DNA from: Calcarisporiella thermophila CBS 279.70
Taxonomy: Eukaryota > Calcarisporiellomycota
Direction: 5' to 3'
NCBI RefSeq assembly: GCF_041956535.1
Contig: NW_027192211.1
Coordinates: 158,461 to 222,460, forward strand
DNA length: 64,000 nt
Part shown: piece after piece, positions 34,451-45,047 of the stretch
Numbering within the stretch: position 1 is the first letter of the stretch
Layout of the letters: every line of letters starts with the position of its first letter
Notes under the pieces: generated by a model
Told to the model about the DNA's origin: nothing
The model's input: only the letters and a program-made list of their open reading frames with translations
Database searches by the model: none
Made by a program: the position numbers and the translations under genes

Positions 34451-37400
34451 TTAAATGATGATATCGGCTCCCTTCAACTCCATCCGCCCGATAACTCGGT
34501 ATAACTCTCTTCTCCCATATTCCACCATAATCTCTCCACTTTTTTCTTTGTCACTCCACTCTCTGGATATTAGAGATTCTTGGCACTCTGAACCTACATA
34601 TGATTGGTAGGCTTGGTCGAGAGCAGAGAGAAATAAGGTGTCCGGCCTATGGGTGTACCAATGGCCCACTGAAGTGCCAGACTGAGCGCTGTCGAAGCCA
34701 GTGTGAGTGGGCTCCGTAAGACATTGAAGCCTGTATATAAGTGACTCGTGTACTTGGAGGAGGGAATACGGGCAGGCACATGTAACGCGCAAACAGACAG
34801 GTAGCGCCTCCTCCGTTCGACTAGTTTCTTCGGAAACTAAATATTTGGGAGCGTAAGGCGAAGCACATAACATCTTTCGTATTTTCTTACCTTTTTTTAG
34901 ATCTAATTCAACTGGGTCACTGGAAAGAACTGTCAAAAACTCGGCTCTCTCCGCACTCACTATAATATTTTCCATCGCTTCCCCACAGTCACACTCGCTT
35001 AACAAGGTTGGCAATAGCCTCAAGTAGCCATCCTCTGATCCCTTGATATTAAACATGAGTTCAACCACCTTAACCTGTTTCTCCTCACTTGTGCCATAAT
35101 GAAGTAGAGAAACTTTGATAATTACAGGACGTATATAATTCAATGCATCGAATCTGCGCCATATCAAAGGAAACTGAGCGCCTTGTGAGGGGAGAGAGAG
35201 CGTGGGAGTACCGTCGAGATCATCGCTGCGCAACCAGGGTCCCTCCCCTGGCATCCGATAGTGTAAATACGCTAATGCAGAGAATGGAGGAGAAATGGAA
35301 TGCAAATCGATGCGAATGATACGTTCCCTAACGAATGAGTACGAAAAAGTAGAGGTGAGAAAGTGAGGGAGACGAGATACAATCAGAAATTCTGCTAGAG
35401 GGAGGAAAAGAAATACCATTGCATAACGTCGGCCGACCCGCTCTCCGACAACTCCTCCCACGGAATACAGTGAGATTGCCCCTTTTGCGCCACGCTTCTC
35501 TTATTCAATCGAGAGCTGTCATCAAGCGGTTCAATGTTCAGAACAAGTGCCCATTGTCCATTCAGAAACCCCTCTCGCACTTTTGAACTGATCTTTATCT
35601 TAATATAAACTGCATACTCTGCACGACCGACTAGAGGACGGGGTGGAGTGTAAGGCTCACAGGAGCAGAAAAAAATTTCTGTAGTATTGGCCTCGGATTT
35701 TTTCCGCCCAATAGCCATATTTCGGAGTCGCTGAATTTCTTGGAGTTGTTGGTTCTCACTAGCAAGCAGCTCGTGCACTCTCTAAAAACAGGAGAACAGC
35801 ATCAATACTAAGCTTTGCTCAGAGCATGGAAAGGATTGGGGCGACTACCTGGATCTTATTTTCAAATTTCTTTATGGTGTCCCCTGTATCCACAAGCGAA
35901 GCTGAATATTGCCTAATCTTTCCACGAAGATCCGAAATGCTGGTTGCACACGATTTATCCCTAAGTAGCGACATGAATAACATTTCATAAACGGCATCAA
36001 GCTCTCCAATTTACCTCAAGTGTGCCAATTCAATTGCAAATAATCTCCCCGTATCTGTAGCCGCATGAATTGCAAGCCTTCCACGCCAAAGTTTGGCTAT
36101 TCTGCGTGGCAATACCTCCACTCTCCTGTGATTGACAGAATGGTGACTTGAAGCCGGCTCTAGTAAAACAATTCTGCTTCAGTAGTCTTTCCCAAATACA
36201 AACAACTTCTTTACTTACGAGTAGCGTGCTCCTCTATCCATAGATGTATGACTTGACCATTATTAACACTCAAATAGAGCTGGTCCTAAGAAATTCTAGG
36301 CGTTAAACCTTTGGTTTTTTCAAGTGCCCTTTTGTAAAACTGTACCTTACCTTTTCAACCAAAACAGAGTCAAGAACAACGGGTGGAAAATGATATTCCC
36401 TTTGAACTAATTTCCGATGACTTAAATCACCCGACATCATGAGCATGGCAACTGTGCCCATTTTACTACATTGAAGAAAATGCGTTAAAACCGAAATGGA
36501 CTGAATCCATCTTTGAATGACAGTATGCCGTCTTACCCAATAACTACCAGAACGTCCATTGATTCTGCATCCTTTTTATTACGTAGCTGGTGCTGCTCTT
36601 CAGTACGGGATGGCGACTTTTGAAGCACATGGATGGCCGCTATCGGCTCCTACATTATAATTTACGTACTCAGGGCTGTCTCATGAACTGTATGTGAGAA
36701 AATAAAATACCGCAAGTCTCAGCACAAGTGTTGGTGGATCCCGACCATGGACTGTATGAAAATAGACCACCCCACTTTCCCAACCCGTCAACACTATAGG
36801 CGCATCGGATAAACATCTACCATTTCTAGTATTAGTAAATAGGAACCCGTTACAAACTATATATATAATATATACCGGTCCTCGCCGAAAAGGTGGGTAA
36901 ACATCTCAGTTTCTATTCCCATCATTGTACCGTCCAATTCATGAGCGCCTGGAGAAGTCGGTTGAAGTATAATAAAAACGGGTTAAGGATAATCTTTGCA
37001 ATATGAAGTAGTGAAAAGAGCTGTAATTATATGGAAAGGATATCTAATAGATGACACCGGCATTTATCGTCCAGCCTCAAGTCCCCTACACTATAGTCAG
37101 ATATTTTCAAAGGAGGTATCATACTTCCGTCCTGCAAAAGAGCAAAAAATTCTTGTCCTTTGGGCGCTGGGGTTAAATAGATAATTCCTGGCTAGAGCAG
37201 TAAACAATTGAGTGCTTCATAGACCAAAATACCAACAAGATGACTTACGTATTTCCCAACAATACAATCTTTCAATTCCGAGGGACCATAAATCTTTGGC
37301 ATATGTTGCCATGGAAGTGCTGATATTTCATCCTTAAGGTTAAGAACAACCGGGACGCGATAAATGGTTTCATCCGCAGTGAGTATATACAGATTATGTT

Positions 37401-37735
37401 GCTCGTTATCGATGGCTGTCACCATGCTAGTGATCTCGACATGCATATTATAAATTTGCTATTGACGATTACTCATTGAGACGCGATCTAATTCAAAGCA
37501 CAACAATCAATAGAATATACCCTTATGACACCCGCGTACACAATATACACCACGTGAGGCAAAGTCCGGAGGATCAGAATGTCATGCTTCGTGCCATCGC
37601 TCCCTTTGAAGCATTCTCCGAACAATTCGGCTTCTGTTTGCAAAGGCAAGTCGAGCTTGTAGAGTGGGCATTTCTGATTTAACAATAAATTTTAATAATA
37701 TAAACATACACGACAATCATTACAAAAGATAGCAT
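34451..37735 (-). CDS. Large beta-propeller / coiled-coil / beta-sandwich protein, FANCB/FAAP100-like layout
   Basis: Many exons. A first short exon MLSF joins KCPLYKLDLPLQTEA in frame across a 51-nt intron, then LPHVVYIVYAGVIR and ITSMVTAIDNEQHNLYIL. Beta-propeller-like strands continue in DQLYLSVNNGQVIHLWIEE and PRRIAKLWRGRLAIHAAT. A coiled coil follows (ISDLRGKIRQYSASLVDTG, VHELLASENQQLQEIQRL). A beta-sandwich-like region starts EYAVYIKIKISSKV and LNGQWALVLNIEPLD, ending MELKGADIII-stop. This order of parts (propeller, coiled coil with a 'sisters' helix, sandwich) is that of FANCB and FAAP100 of the Fanconi anaemia core complex. I name that only as a hypothesis. Alternatives are BBS-type or other propeller scaffolds. 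Gene reality is well supported; identity is weak. Confidence 0.65.
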
Positions 37736-37937
37736 TATTTATAGACCATGATGCCGGCAAAAATATCATTACGTGCAAATATAGGCTTTTTTTCGGGATG
37801 GTTTAGAGTGTGGCAGTAAGTTGGATACAAAGAATAGAGGGAATCGTAACAAATATCGGAAGAAAAGGAACAGAGATGTCAAAAACCATATTCGAAGTAA
37901 AACTCCGACATTCGCTTCGCAAGCTCATCCTCCCTCT

Positions 37938-38477
37938 TCACGGCTTTCTCTTGCGAGTCTTCCTCCTCCTCCTCCTCCTCCCTCGCCCCCTCCATCCCCC
38001 ATCTGCATCGTACTCGGAGCCATCGTCGAACCACCCGCGCAGATAGAGGTCTCTTCTTCTTCTCCTCCTTTCCTCCTCCCCGCTCTCCTCCTCCTCCTCT
38101 TCCTCCTCCTCCTCTTCCTCTTCCTCCTCTGCGTCGTACGCTTCCTCCTCTTCCTCCTCTTTCAGCTCTACCTGCTCGTTCTCGCTGTTCTCTTCTGCGC
38201 CATCTTCGTCATTCTTCTTCTCCGCAGCTTCCACCTCCTCCCTGCTCTCATTTTTTGGCTTGTTGCTAGGCTTTTTGCCATCGGAGGAGGAGGAGGGGAA
38301 GAGGGTAAAAGGATACTTCCGTGGCAAAAGCCGGCGGAACATCATGTCGCCGCCCGCATCTCCATCGTAGCGCGCGACACCCGCGGCGCTGTCTCCCCTT
38401 GTAAAAAGTTTAAATGGTGCAGTGAGTGTGAGTGTGAAGAGCGCAAGGAGAATAATCAGAATGGTGGCGGGGTTCAT
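37938..38477 (-). CDS. Secreted protein with a poly-glutamate tract and an arginine-rich tail
   Basis: Single exon, 179 residues. MNPATILIILLALFTLTLTA is a clear signal peptide, followed by PFKLFTRGDSAAGVARYDGD. From about residue 75 the chain becomes acidic, with runs of Glu (EEEEEEAYDAEEEEEEEE), then turns abruptly basic (ERRRRRRDLYLRGWFDDGS, GRGRRRRRRKTRKRKP). The tract is encoded by GAG/GAA repeats, seen on the plus strand as CTC/TTC. No known domain. The start at 38475-38477 places the signal peptide at the very N-terminus; an upstream in-frame ATG would bury it. A poly-Leu frame on the plus strand across the same bases is a shadow. Confidence 0.65.
   Translation of the reverse strand: MNPATILIILLALFTLTLTAPFKLFTRGDSAAGVARYDGDAGGDMMFRRLLPRKYPFTLFPSSSSDGKKPSNKPKNESREEVEAAEKKNDEDGAEENSENEQVELKEEEEEEAYDAEEEEEEEEEEEEEEESGEEERRRRRRDLYLRGWFDDGSEYDADGGWRGRGRRRRRRKTRKRKP
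37963..38135. repeat. imperfect (CTC/TTC)n trinucleotide repeat
   Basis: Two blocks of CTC/TTC triplets, at about 37963-37985 and 38055-38135, separated by more mixed sequence. They encode the poly-Glu and adjacent segments of the secreted protein on the minus strand. Confidence 0.85.
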
Positions 38478-39375
38478 TGTTCCAGGGTTTCGTTGTCGTC
38501 GAGGGTTGGCTATATTACACGTCGCCAATAGCAAGGCACATCCCAAAGAGAAGGAGAGAAGTGGGGCCAAAGGGCTGTGAAGAACAGCGAGAGAAACGAG
38601 AGAAAAGGGTGTAGGGTGCGGGGAAGAGGGAGGAAAGACTTTATTTAAGGCTTCGGGAAGCCGAGCACAGGGGGGCAAAGAGGAAAAAGAGGAGGGATTG
38701 ACCAGGAATGTTGTCAAGTGTCTGTGCCTGTGCTCTCCCTATGCAATTGGATTGATTTGGGCATCCATATGTCTCAAAAAGGAAGGCGCAGTCCTATCTG
38801 AGCGTTTCTCTTAAGTCTTGAAGGGGAGCAAATGACGCGATGGAGGATGGGCATGGCGAGATGAGGAGAGCTGGCTGCACTCTTGCATACGAAGAATGCC
38901 CCATTTTAAGCAGCATGGTGGATGTACTTTGTGCACCCTCCGGTTCAATATGGCGGGAGCATAAGAGAGTGGGTGTGACATCCTTATTTTGCGCTCGCGC
39001 TCAATTCGGCGATCCTCGAGTTAAGGTTAAGGATTGAAGGATTTTCCCTGTCTGAGGATTAAGCTCTCATCTATTGCACAGAGGCCAACAACAGAAAAAC
39101 AAAAGTAGTCAATAGTACATAGCAGGAGGGGCTCCAAGGCGAGAATATGAAAGTTAGAGATAGGGAATAGATAGAGGTTTAATAAAAGGTCGAAAACAGA
39201 GGACCCCGTTCTCGTTCAATATATACACGTAAAAAGGATATGATAAAGGGCTAGCATAAAAGTTAGAGGAATAAAATGGTGATAAACAACAGGAAAGAAA
39301 GTCGATATTAAGCACGATAAAACAACAGGATATTAGCATTTTATTGAAGGTATCCAAACCCCAACTTCGCCATCA
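38478..39375. other. intergenic spacer
   Basis: About 900 bases holding the promoter of the poly-Glu protein gene and the 3' UTR of the following membrane protein gene. A TTTATTTAAGG element lies near 38640-38650. A 65-codon plus-strand open frame at 38840-39037 has no recognisable features and I do not call it. Confidence 0.5.
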
Positions 39376-40721
39376 CTATGATTCTTCCATATCTAGTTGC
39401 CCGGCCATTCCCTCCTCCTCCTCTACTCGGTTTAGCACCGTGCGCTTCCGCGATACCCCATGGAGCAGGGTGCCCTCGTTCTCCAGCTCTCGCAGAAGTA
39501 GCTCCTGCCCCCTTCTTCGCCTTTCCTCTTCGATCTCCTCGGGGCTTTTTGCGCTATTATGTGCACCGGAAGAGAAAGCGAGTGCGTCAAAGGACGGGAG
39601 CGGGCTGTTCTGGTGGCGCCCCACTCCTTCGTCGCCCGTGGCAGGCAACAGGGCTCTTCCCATCCCTGTTCCATTGCTACTTGCTCTATCAGTGCCACCG
39701 GAAATGCTGTTATCGTAGATACTATCTTGCTTCTCTTTGCCATCGCCGGAAGGAGGTGAGACGATCATCGGCATGACCGATGGATTCGGATGCTGTGGAC
39801 GAGGTCGTCGCTTCATCTTCCAATGGTACAATCCAATAAGGAGGGAACACAGTAGGCAAAAGCCAGCTGCAGAAATGACACCGATGGCCCATGGCGGTAA
39901 TCCGTCGCTGCCTCCCGGACCGTCGCCGGCCGCGACATTGGTGAAGCTATTAGGGTGGGGTGACAAAGGAGAAGTGGAGGTGGCGGTAGAATGGGCATGA
40001 ACAGTAGCAGAAGAGGGTATGGTCATGGTGTACACGGTGGTTGTGGGAGGCAATCCTGGGCCTAAAGTGTCGGATAGAGATCCAAGGAAGAGCCACGAAA
40101 GAAGACAGGGTGCGAAAGGGAACACAGAGAGATACAGTCTTAGTACATTGGGAAACACAAGAGCAATTTTCAACACATACGGGTTATTAAGAATGTTGGC
40201 CCTATCGTGTATCGAGGGTCTTTTTTCTCGGAACTGCTCGCACAGTCCATGATTTGAAATGCGAACGTCCAGTTTCTGCTAATCGGCTCGTCGGGCTTTG
40301 GAAACCAGCTGTCATTCACATGGACCTCAAGAAATCCCGAATTGCCCACACATTCCCAGCTCACGCCAGTTGGAACATTAATGTTGTTCTCCAAATAGAA
40401 CAAGTAGATGCTAACAGACGGAACGGGAGCAAGCAGCTCATTCCTCGTATTCCAAATGAAAGCCTGAGTGGTGTTGAGGGTCCAGACGGTTTCCGAGGTT
40501 GGGTAGCAATATATGCCAGTTACATTTTGACAGGCTGAATTCGGATCTAACCCATTGATAAATACCGATAATTAGGGCTAGTGAGAAGATGAAGAATAAA
40601 CGCACAACAGACCTTGACGCGGTTGCAGCCGAGAGATGGCAAGAACAGTTGAGCAAGAGAACAAGAGTAATACAACAGCTATCATATAATGGATAGCATG
40701 GTAATGTTGTGATGGGTTCAT
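39376..40721 (-). CDS. Single-pass membrane protein with a fungal Ig-like ectodomain (Kre9/DUF7137-type)
   Basis: Three exons. Signal peptide: MNPSQHYHAIHYMIAVVLLL, with the hydrophobic core continuing to FSCSTVLA. The ectodomain has ACQNVTGIYCYPTSETVWTL, NTTQAFIWNTRNE, SIYLFYLENN, VHVNDSWFP and NWTFAFQIMDC, with several N-glycosylation sequons. An intron with GTATGT donor (about 40075-40193) joins TFLIT to RPGLPPTTTVYTM. A Ser/Thr-rich stalk leads to one transmembrane helix, WAIGVISAAGFCLLCSLLIG, then basic YHWKMKRRPR and a roughly 130-residue cytosolic tail. The strand pattern resembles the Ig-like ectodomain of fungal Kre9/Knh1 and DUF7137 proteins. That is inference from pattern. Probable plasma-membrane or cell-wall sensor-like protein. 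Confidence 0.75.
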
Positions 40722-41538
40722 CCTTGACGTCTATTTAGCGTCAGCCCTCAGCCTTTACGCGCTTGTCTTTATATAGACAATTCGACCTTAAATTTCTCGG
40801 TAATATATATAACAAGAGGAGCCAATGTGTCGCTAGTGAATGGGGATTGCCAGTGTTTGACGAGAAACAAAAACAAGAATGTCCAGAGAGTAGGGATAAT
40901 GGAGAGATCAATCGAGAGCCATTTTCCCCGCTGGTGTTTTTCGTTTGGCTGGTCAAAAGCCCAAATCCAGTATAAAAAAAGAACAGGAAAATGGAAGTGA
41001 ACGAAAAACCGTATTTTAAGGTTGAATAAGCCACATCAGCCCCAATCGAGCCAACAGACGACGGCCATGAACGTTTATCCCGGGCGGCCCGTTGGATGAA
41101 GAGAGTTTGCGGGTGGAGCGGCCGCCCAAGCGCCTGTTCCACGCCTGCGCTTGGCCGGCTTTGGCTGCCTACGCAGGGTCTTCGACGGAGTTGCCTCCTT
41201 ATGCATTAGTCATAGCAGGGCCTCGGCGTTGAAACGAACTATTCTACAAAAAAGGCAGACGACGCAGTGGGGTTGCCTCCGCTTTCTCTTGGGCAGCGCG
41301 ATGCGTCCGCGCCCAGTGCTGGAGTAACCTCAGGTTTGCAGCCGAGCAAGCTCCATGTGGCCAAGAGCTTGGCAGAAGGATGCAGACGACGAAGTCGCGG
41401 CGGTCATTTTCTTGATATCCTCTCATTGGCCAGCGCGGCTCGTCTGACTCTTTTTTGCCACTGCTCTATATATGAGGGTGCCAAATTGGTCATCCTCCTG
41501 CCTGAAGCCGCCTTTTATCTCAGACCGATTCTGAAAAG
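40722..41538. other. intergenic spacer, divergent promoters
   Basis: About 815 bases between the minus-strand membrane protein and the plus-strand PQ-loop gene, so it should hold both promoters. TATA-like TTTATATA occurs at 40769-40776 and CTCTATATATGA near 41463-41474, the latter about 70 bases before the PQ-loop ATG. A GC-rich segment (41085-41180) has no recognisable gene. Confidence 0.5.
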
Positions 41539-42643
41539 ATGCGGATGGAATGGCGCCCGCTTAATCCAGACCGCTGCGAGCCCTCCTTCGGCCAGCTCGA
41601 GCTGGCCTGTTCCCTCGCCGTTGCCCTCGGCTTTGTGTTTTCCTTCATTCCCCAGGTAATGGGACTGCTCGAGCTAATGGCGAAGGGGAGCAGGGATTTT
41701 AAGGTTGACTTGCTTGTGTCCCTATCATAGTTCTCAAGGATTCTGGAAAGGAGATATAGCAAATTTGGCGTGAGCTTCTTCATCCTCGGGATTGCCTTCA
41801 CATCGTCGACGTTTCTGAATTTGACACTGCTGAAGCTGGATTCTCTGCGCTGCTGTGCATTAATCGTAAGTGATATTTTCTCACGAATGAGCTGGCGGTG
41901 CTTATAATATGTGTGTATATGGCAGTCTTCGACCTCGTGCTTCATCAGTCTAATTCCAATTGTTCTAATATGTATCCAGTGGTTCCTATTCCTAATATCT
42001 CTGTAAGCCTCTAACCTCCTAATCTACACCGCCATGCCCTCGAATCCTAATGCTCTCCTCTCGTCCTTAGCATATTACTCTTCCACTTGCAATTCTTCTC
42101 CTCCCATATCCTCCCTCCTCCCACACGTGACTACCGGCATGCCTCGACCATGTCGGTTGCCTATGTAGTTTACCTCGTCGGATTTGAGATGCTTGCGGCG
42201 CTAGTATTAAGAGGCGGAGAGACGGAGCAAATCGAGTATTTGGCCGATGTCATGGGGGTTTTGTCACTGGGGCTGGTGGTGTGGCAGTATGGGGACTTGG
42301 TGTGGAGGAACTGGAGAGAAAAGGTAGGTCGCCCCAGTAGAGTATACATTGAGATAGAGCCGACTGACCAAGCTCTTCACCCTTTTTGCAGGCGATGGGT
42401 CCAGAGTGTTTCTCAATGATGCTAACCCAGCTTCCTTTCTCTCTGCTTTTCTCCCACCTTCTCTCCTCCCAACGCTGGTCCGCATGGCTCCCCTTCTTTG
42501 CCATGGGTATCCTCCAGGCCCTCTCCATCCTTGCGCACACACTGGCAAGGTTAACCAGAGACCTCTCACTGCACGAATCCATCCGATTAAGCCTGCTCTC
42601 GCGGAAACCGTCCATGGAGGAGACGCGCAGTCTCTTGGTTTGA
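41539..42643 (+). CDS. PQ-loop repeat membrane protein
   Basis: Several exons. MRMEWRPLNPDRCEP is followed by a first helix (LELACSLAVALGFVFSFIPQ) ending in the Pro-Gln pair; the next exon continues FSRILERRYSKFGVSFFILG, the PQ-loop pattern. Later helices: AFTSSTFLNLTLL, LIFLL-type LILLFHLQFF, SVAYVVYLVGFEMLAALVL and VLSLGLVVWQYGDLVW. A last exon gives helices MLTQLPFSLLFSHLL and AWLPFFAMGILQALSILAH, ending SMEETRSLLV-stop. PQ-loop proteins include lysosomal/vacuolar amino-acid exporters and KDEL-receptor relatives; this substrate is unknown. The seven-helix count is approximate. Introns lie near 41656-41730, 41866-41980, 42003-42071 and 42324-42392. Confidence 0.75.
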
Positions 42644-43178
42644 TCCATGAGCGAAAGGATGCCTATTTATTTTGCTCCGTAACACCCTACATATTCCATA
42701 CCACTTTTACTCGATTCTATTCAAGTTTGCCTCTATTTTTATTTTCTTCATATCGCTTGAAGTGTATTATACTCCTTCCCTCTACTCTCTTGGGCTGAGC
42801 CTTATTCTTTTTCTTATCTGATACTGATTCGCTTTATTCGTTACTTCGAGGGTTTCGGAGATGTGTTAACCCTATGACAGGGTCGAGTTGAGGGCAGTTA
42901 ACTACAACAGCGAATTTTTCGTAAGCAAAATAAACAAAGCACTGTTTTTTTTTTTCATTTCCAGCTGCTAATTTCCATCGTCAAGGGTTTTGCGATCGCT
43001 GTCCCCCACTCCCCGTCCTCCGTCAAGAGACACCCGTAAAAGGTAATGTTGTCATCGATCGTGGGATCCTATTTACCCGTCGCAAAGATATCCTCAGCGA
43101 TCGAGATCTCATTGTTTTGATCGCGTCCCAATTAACCCTCTATTTTGGCCTTGTCCCGTAGCTATACTCAATTCCAAG
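42644..43178. other. 5' region of the NAC-beta gene, with a possible 5' UTR intron
   Basis: About 535 bases. GTAATGTTG at 43042 and CCCGTAG just before 43162 could delimit a 5' UTR intron ending 17 bases before the ATG. GATCG-containing motifs recur at 42993, 43057, 43098 and 43119. A poly-T tract lies at 42942-42954. No separate gene is seen. Confidence 0.45.
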
Positions 43179-43766
43179 ATGACCCCCGAAAAACTTGCCA
43201 AACTCCAATCCCAGGTCCGCCTCGGTGGCAAGGGCACCCCCCGCCGCAAGGTCAAGAAAGTCCACAAAGCGAGCGGCACCGACGACAAGAAGCTGCAGAG
43301 CGTCCTAAGCAAGCTCAACACACAGACGATCCCACAGATCGAGGAGGTGAACATGTTCAAGGAGGATGGCAATGTAATTCATTTCAGCGCACCTAAAGGT
43401 ACCCCATTGGCGCAATGGTTCTTCCCTAATACTCTCTCCTTTGTCTAACATTTTTCCCCACCCCCTTCCCTTTATTACTTATAACCCTATCTAGTCCAAG
43501 CTTCCGTTGGCTCAAACACGTTCGCCATCCATGGCCAAGGTGAAGAGAAGGAGCTCACCGAGCTGGTCCCCGGAATCCTGAACCAGCTTGGCCCCGACTC
43601 GTTGGCAAGTCTGCGCCGATTGGCCGAGGCTTACCAGAGCGCCCACGCCGCCACTGAGGCGGGACAGAATGCGGGTGCTGAGGATGACGTCCCGGACCTA
43701 GTGGAGAACTTCGAGGAGGCCTCGAAGTCGGCGGAGGTGAAGGAGGACGAAGAGAAGAAGGAATAG
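43179..43766 (+). CDS. egd1: Nascent polypeptide-associated complex subunit beta (NAC-beta, BTF3)
   Basis: Two exons, 163 residues, the usual size. [20 protein letters not shown] and [10 protein letters not shown] form the ribosome-binding N-terminus with the RRKxKK motif. The NAC domain follows: [35 protein letters not shown], then after the intron at about 43399-43493 [15 protein letters not shown] and [20 protein letters not shown]. The C-terminal tail is acidic ([21 protein letters not shown]). With NAC-alpha it binds the ribosomal exit tunnel and shields nascent chains. Codons are GC-rich as expected for a highly expressed gene in this part of the window. Confidence 0.97.
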
Positions 43767-44183
43767 ACTTGTATTCATCTTTGGATAACCTTTTCGCAAA
43801 ACCAAATATATCTCTCCGAACTTTTTTATCATGAAGAAAGGCGCGTTCCCTCGCATATCGGGTGCTTTCGTTTGGAGCCCTCCTCTCGAGAGAAGAAAAC
43901 CATTGCATTTATTTTTTTTGTTCTTTCGCTCCTCATCGCCCCAGTCCTTTTCCTCGAGATAGTAATTAAAAAGGAAAAAAATGAGGGTAATGGAGGAAGA
44001 AGGCGAGAGGGGGGGGGATATAGGTTTCTGTCAAAATATATACAAAAACAAAACCAAACGCACGCGAATAATTACAGTAAATAACTAGAAAAAAAAAAGA
44101 TGATAAATACGAATACCAATTTTAATGCATCCTATGATGAGATTAGACGTGGGAATGCGGGAATGACGGGGCATCCCCGGGGG
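43767..44183. other. intergenic spacer between converging genes
   Basis: About 415 bases between the 3' ends of NAC-beta (plus) and the Cys-rich membrane protein (minus). It contains A-rich and T-rich tracts (43908-43922, 44091-44100) and a G9 run near 44010-44018, presumably 3' UTR signals. No gene. Confidence 0.55.
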
Positions 44184-45047
44184 CTAAGTTTGGGGGCGCC
44201 GACAAACCGGCTGAGTGCTTGACGCGGCCAACCTCATGCTGGCGGACAGGAAGAGATAGCTTCTTTCAACCACGATGGGAGGATCGTCCCTCAAGGCACT
44301 CGCGAGGGCCATCTCATACTTAGGGGGCGGGGCATCGGGTGGGATGTACACCGGCAGCGGCTCATCCACCAGTGTGCCATCGTCCATGATTTGGTAGCGG
44401 GTGGAGTAGGGCATTGCGTAATACGAGGGGGGCCTATCTTCCCTTGGGGCACCTGGATGCCGCAATCGCGCCCGCTTGCACCGGAGATAGACGGGCATGA
44501 GAAGACAGAGGGCAACCAGGACTAGGATGCACCCGAAGATAAGCGCGAACATCCCGATATTGATGCTGCTGCTATCGCCTGGGGCCGAGCTCGGAGGGTC
44601 TGGGGTGCCCTCAGTTATGCCAGCGCGGGAAGTACTTGTCGGCTGTCCTGTGGCCGTGAGAGGAATCGTGGCGGAGGCGGCTAGGGTAGTACGAGTTGTC
44701 CCAATGAGCACGGGTGCACTGCTTCTCGCCACTTCCTGAGGCAGGCACGTGCGATCGTCCAGATCGCAGACGAGATCTTTCTCGCAGTGATCTTCCCCCT
44801 GGCACGATCCTCCCAGCAGCCCTTTTCGAATGCACGATCCATTATAGCAAAATTCATTGTCGTCACAGGGACACTCGGAGAGAGACGGAGGGTCGCCAAT
44901 AATGAGGGTGCATACTCCATTGGCGCAAACATGGGAAGGCCTATCGAGCATGCACATCAAGTAGCAAGTGTTGTTCGGGAATGCTTCGGAGGGGAGCAGG
45001 AGGAGGAGGAGCAGCACGAAGAGCTGCAGGAAGGTGGGGATGTACAT
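44184..45047 (-). CDS. Cys-rich type I membrane protein with cytosolic PY motifs
   Basis: Single exon, 287 residues. Residues 1-22 (MYIPTFLQLFVLLLLLLLPS) are a signal peptide. The ectodomain (about 23-105) has roughly a dozen Cys in a disulphide-rich pattern (CYLMCMLDRPSHVCANGVC, CPCDDNEFCYNGSCI, CQGEDHCEKDLVCDLDDRTC). A Ser/Thr/Pro stalk follows, then one transmembrane helix (MFALIFGCILVLVALCLLMP) and a basic stop-transfer (RCKRARLR). The tail carries PPSYY, LPVYIPP and PPPKYE; PPSY and PPKY-type motifs bind WW domains of Nedd4/Rsp5 ubiquitin ligases. Likely a surface protein with ubiquitin-regulated turnover. The family is unknown to me. Confidence 0.75.
   Translation of the reverse strand: MYIPTFLQLFVLLLLLLLPSEAFPNNTCYLMCMLDRPSHVCANGVCTLIIGDPPSLSECPCDDNEFCYNGSCIRKGLLGGSCQGEDHCEKDLVCDLDDRTCLPQEVARSSAPVLIGTTRTTLAASATIPLTATGQPTSTSRAGITEGTPDPPSSAPGDSSSINIGMFALIFGCILVLVALCLLMPVYLRCKRARLRHPGAPREDRPPSYYAMPYSTRYQIMDDGTLVDEPLPVYIPPDAPPPKYEMALASALRDDPPIVVERSYLFLSASMRLAASSTQPVCRRPQT

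Noticed and set aside
37821-38531. Plus-strand Leu-rich open frame of 236 codons
   Set aside because: It is the complement of the poly-Glu/Arg protein gene, whose signal peptide is on the minus strand. The Leu runs simply mirror GAG/GAA codons.
38840-39037. Plus-strand 65-codon frame upstream of the poly-Glu gene
   Set aside because: No motif or splice pattern; likely part of a spacer.
43555-43908. Minus-strand frame of 117 codons opposite NAC-beta
   Set aside because: It overlaps the conserved second exon of NAC-beta. Its composition is Pro/Arg/Ser-rich and no motif is seen.
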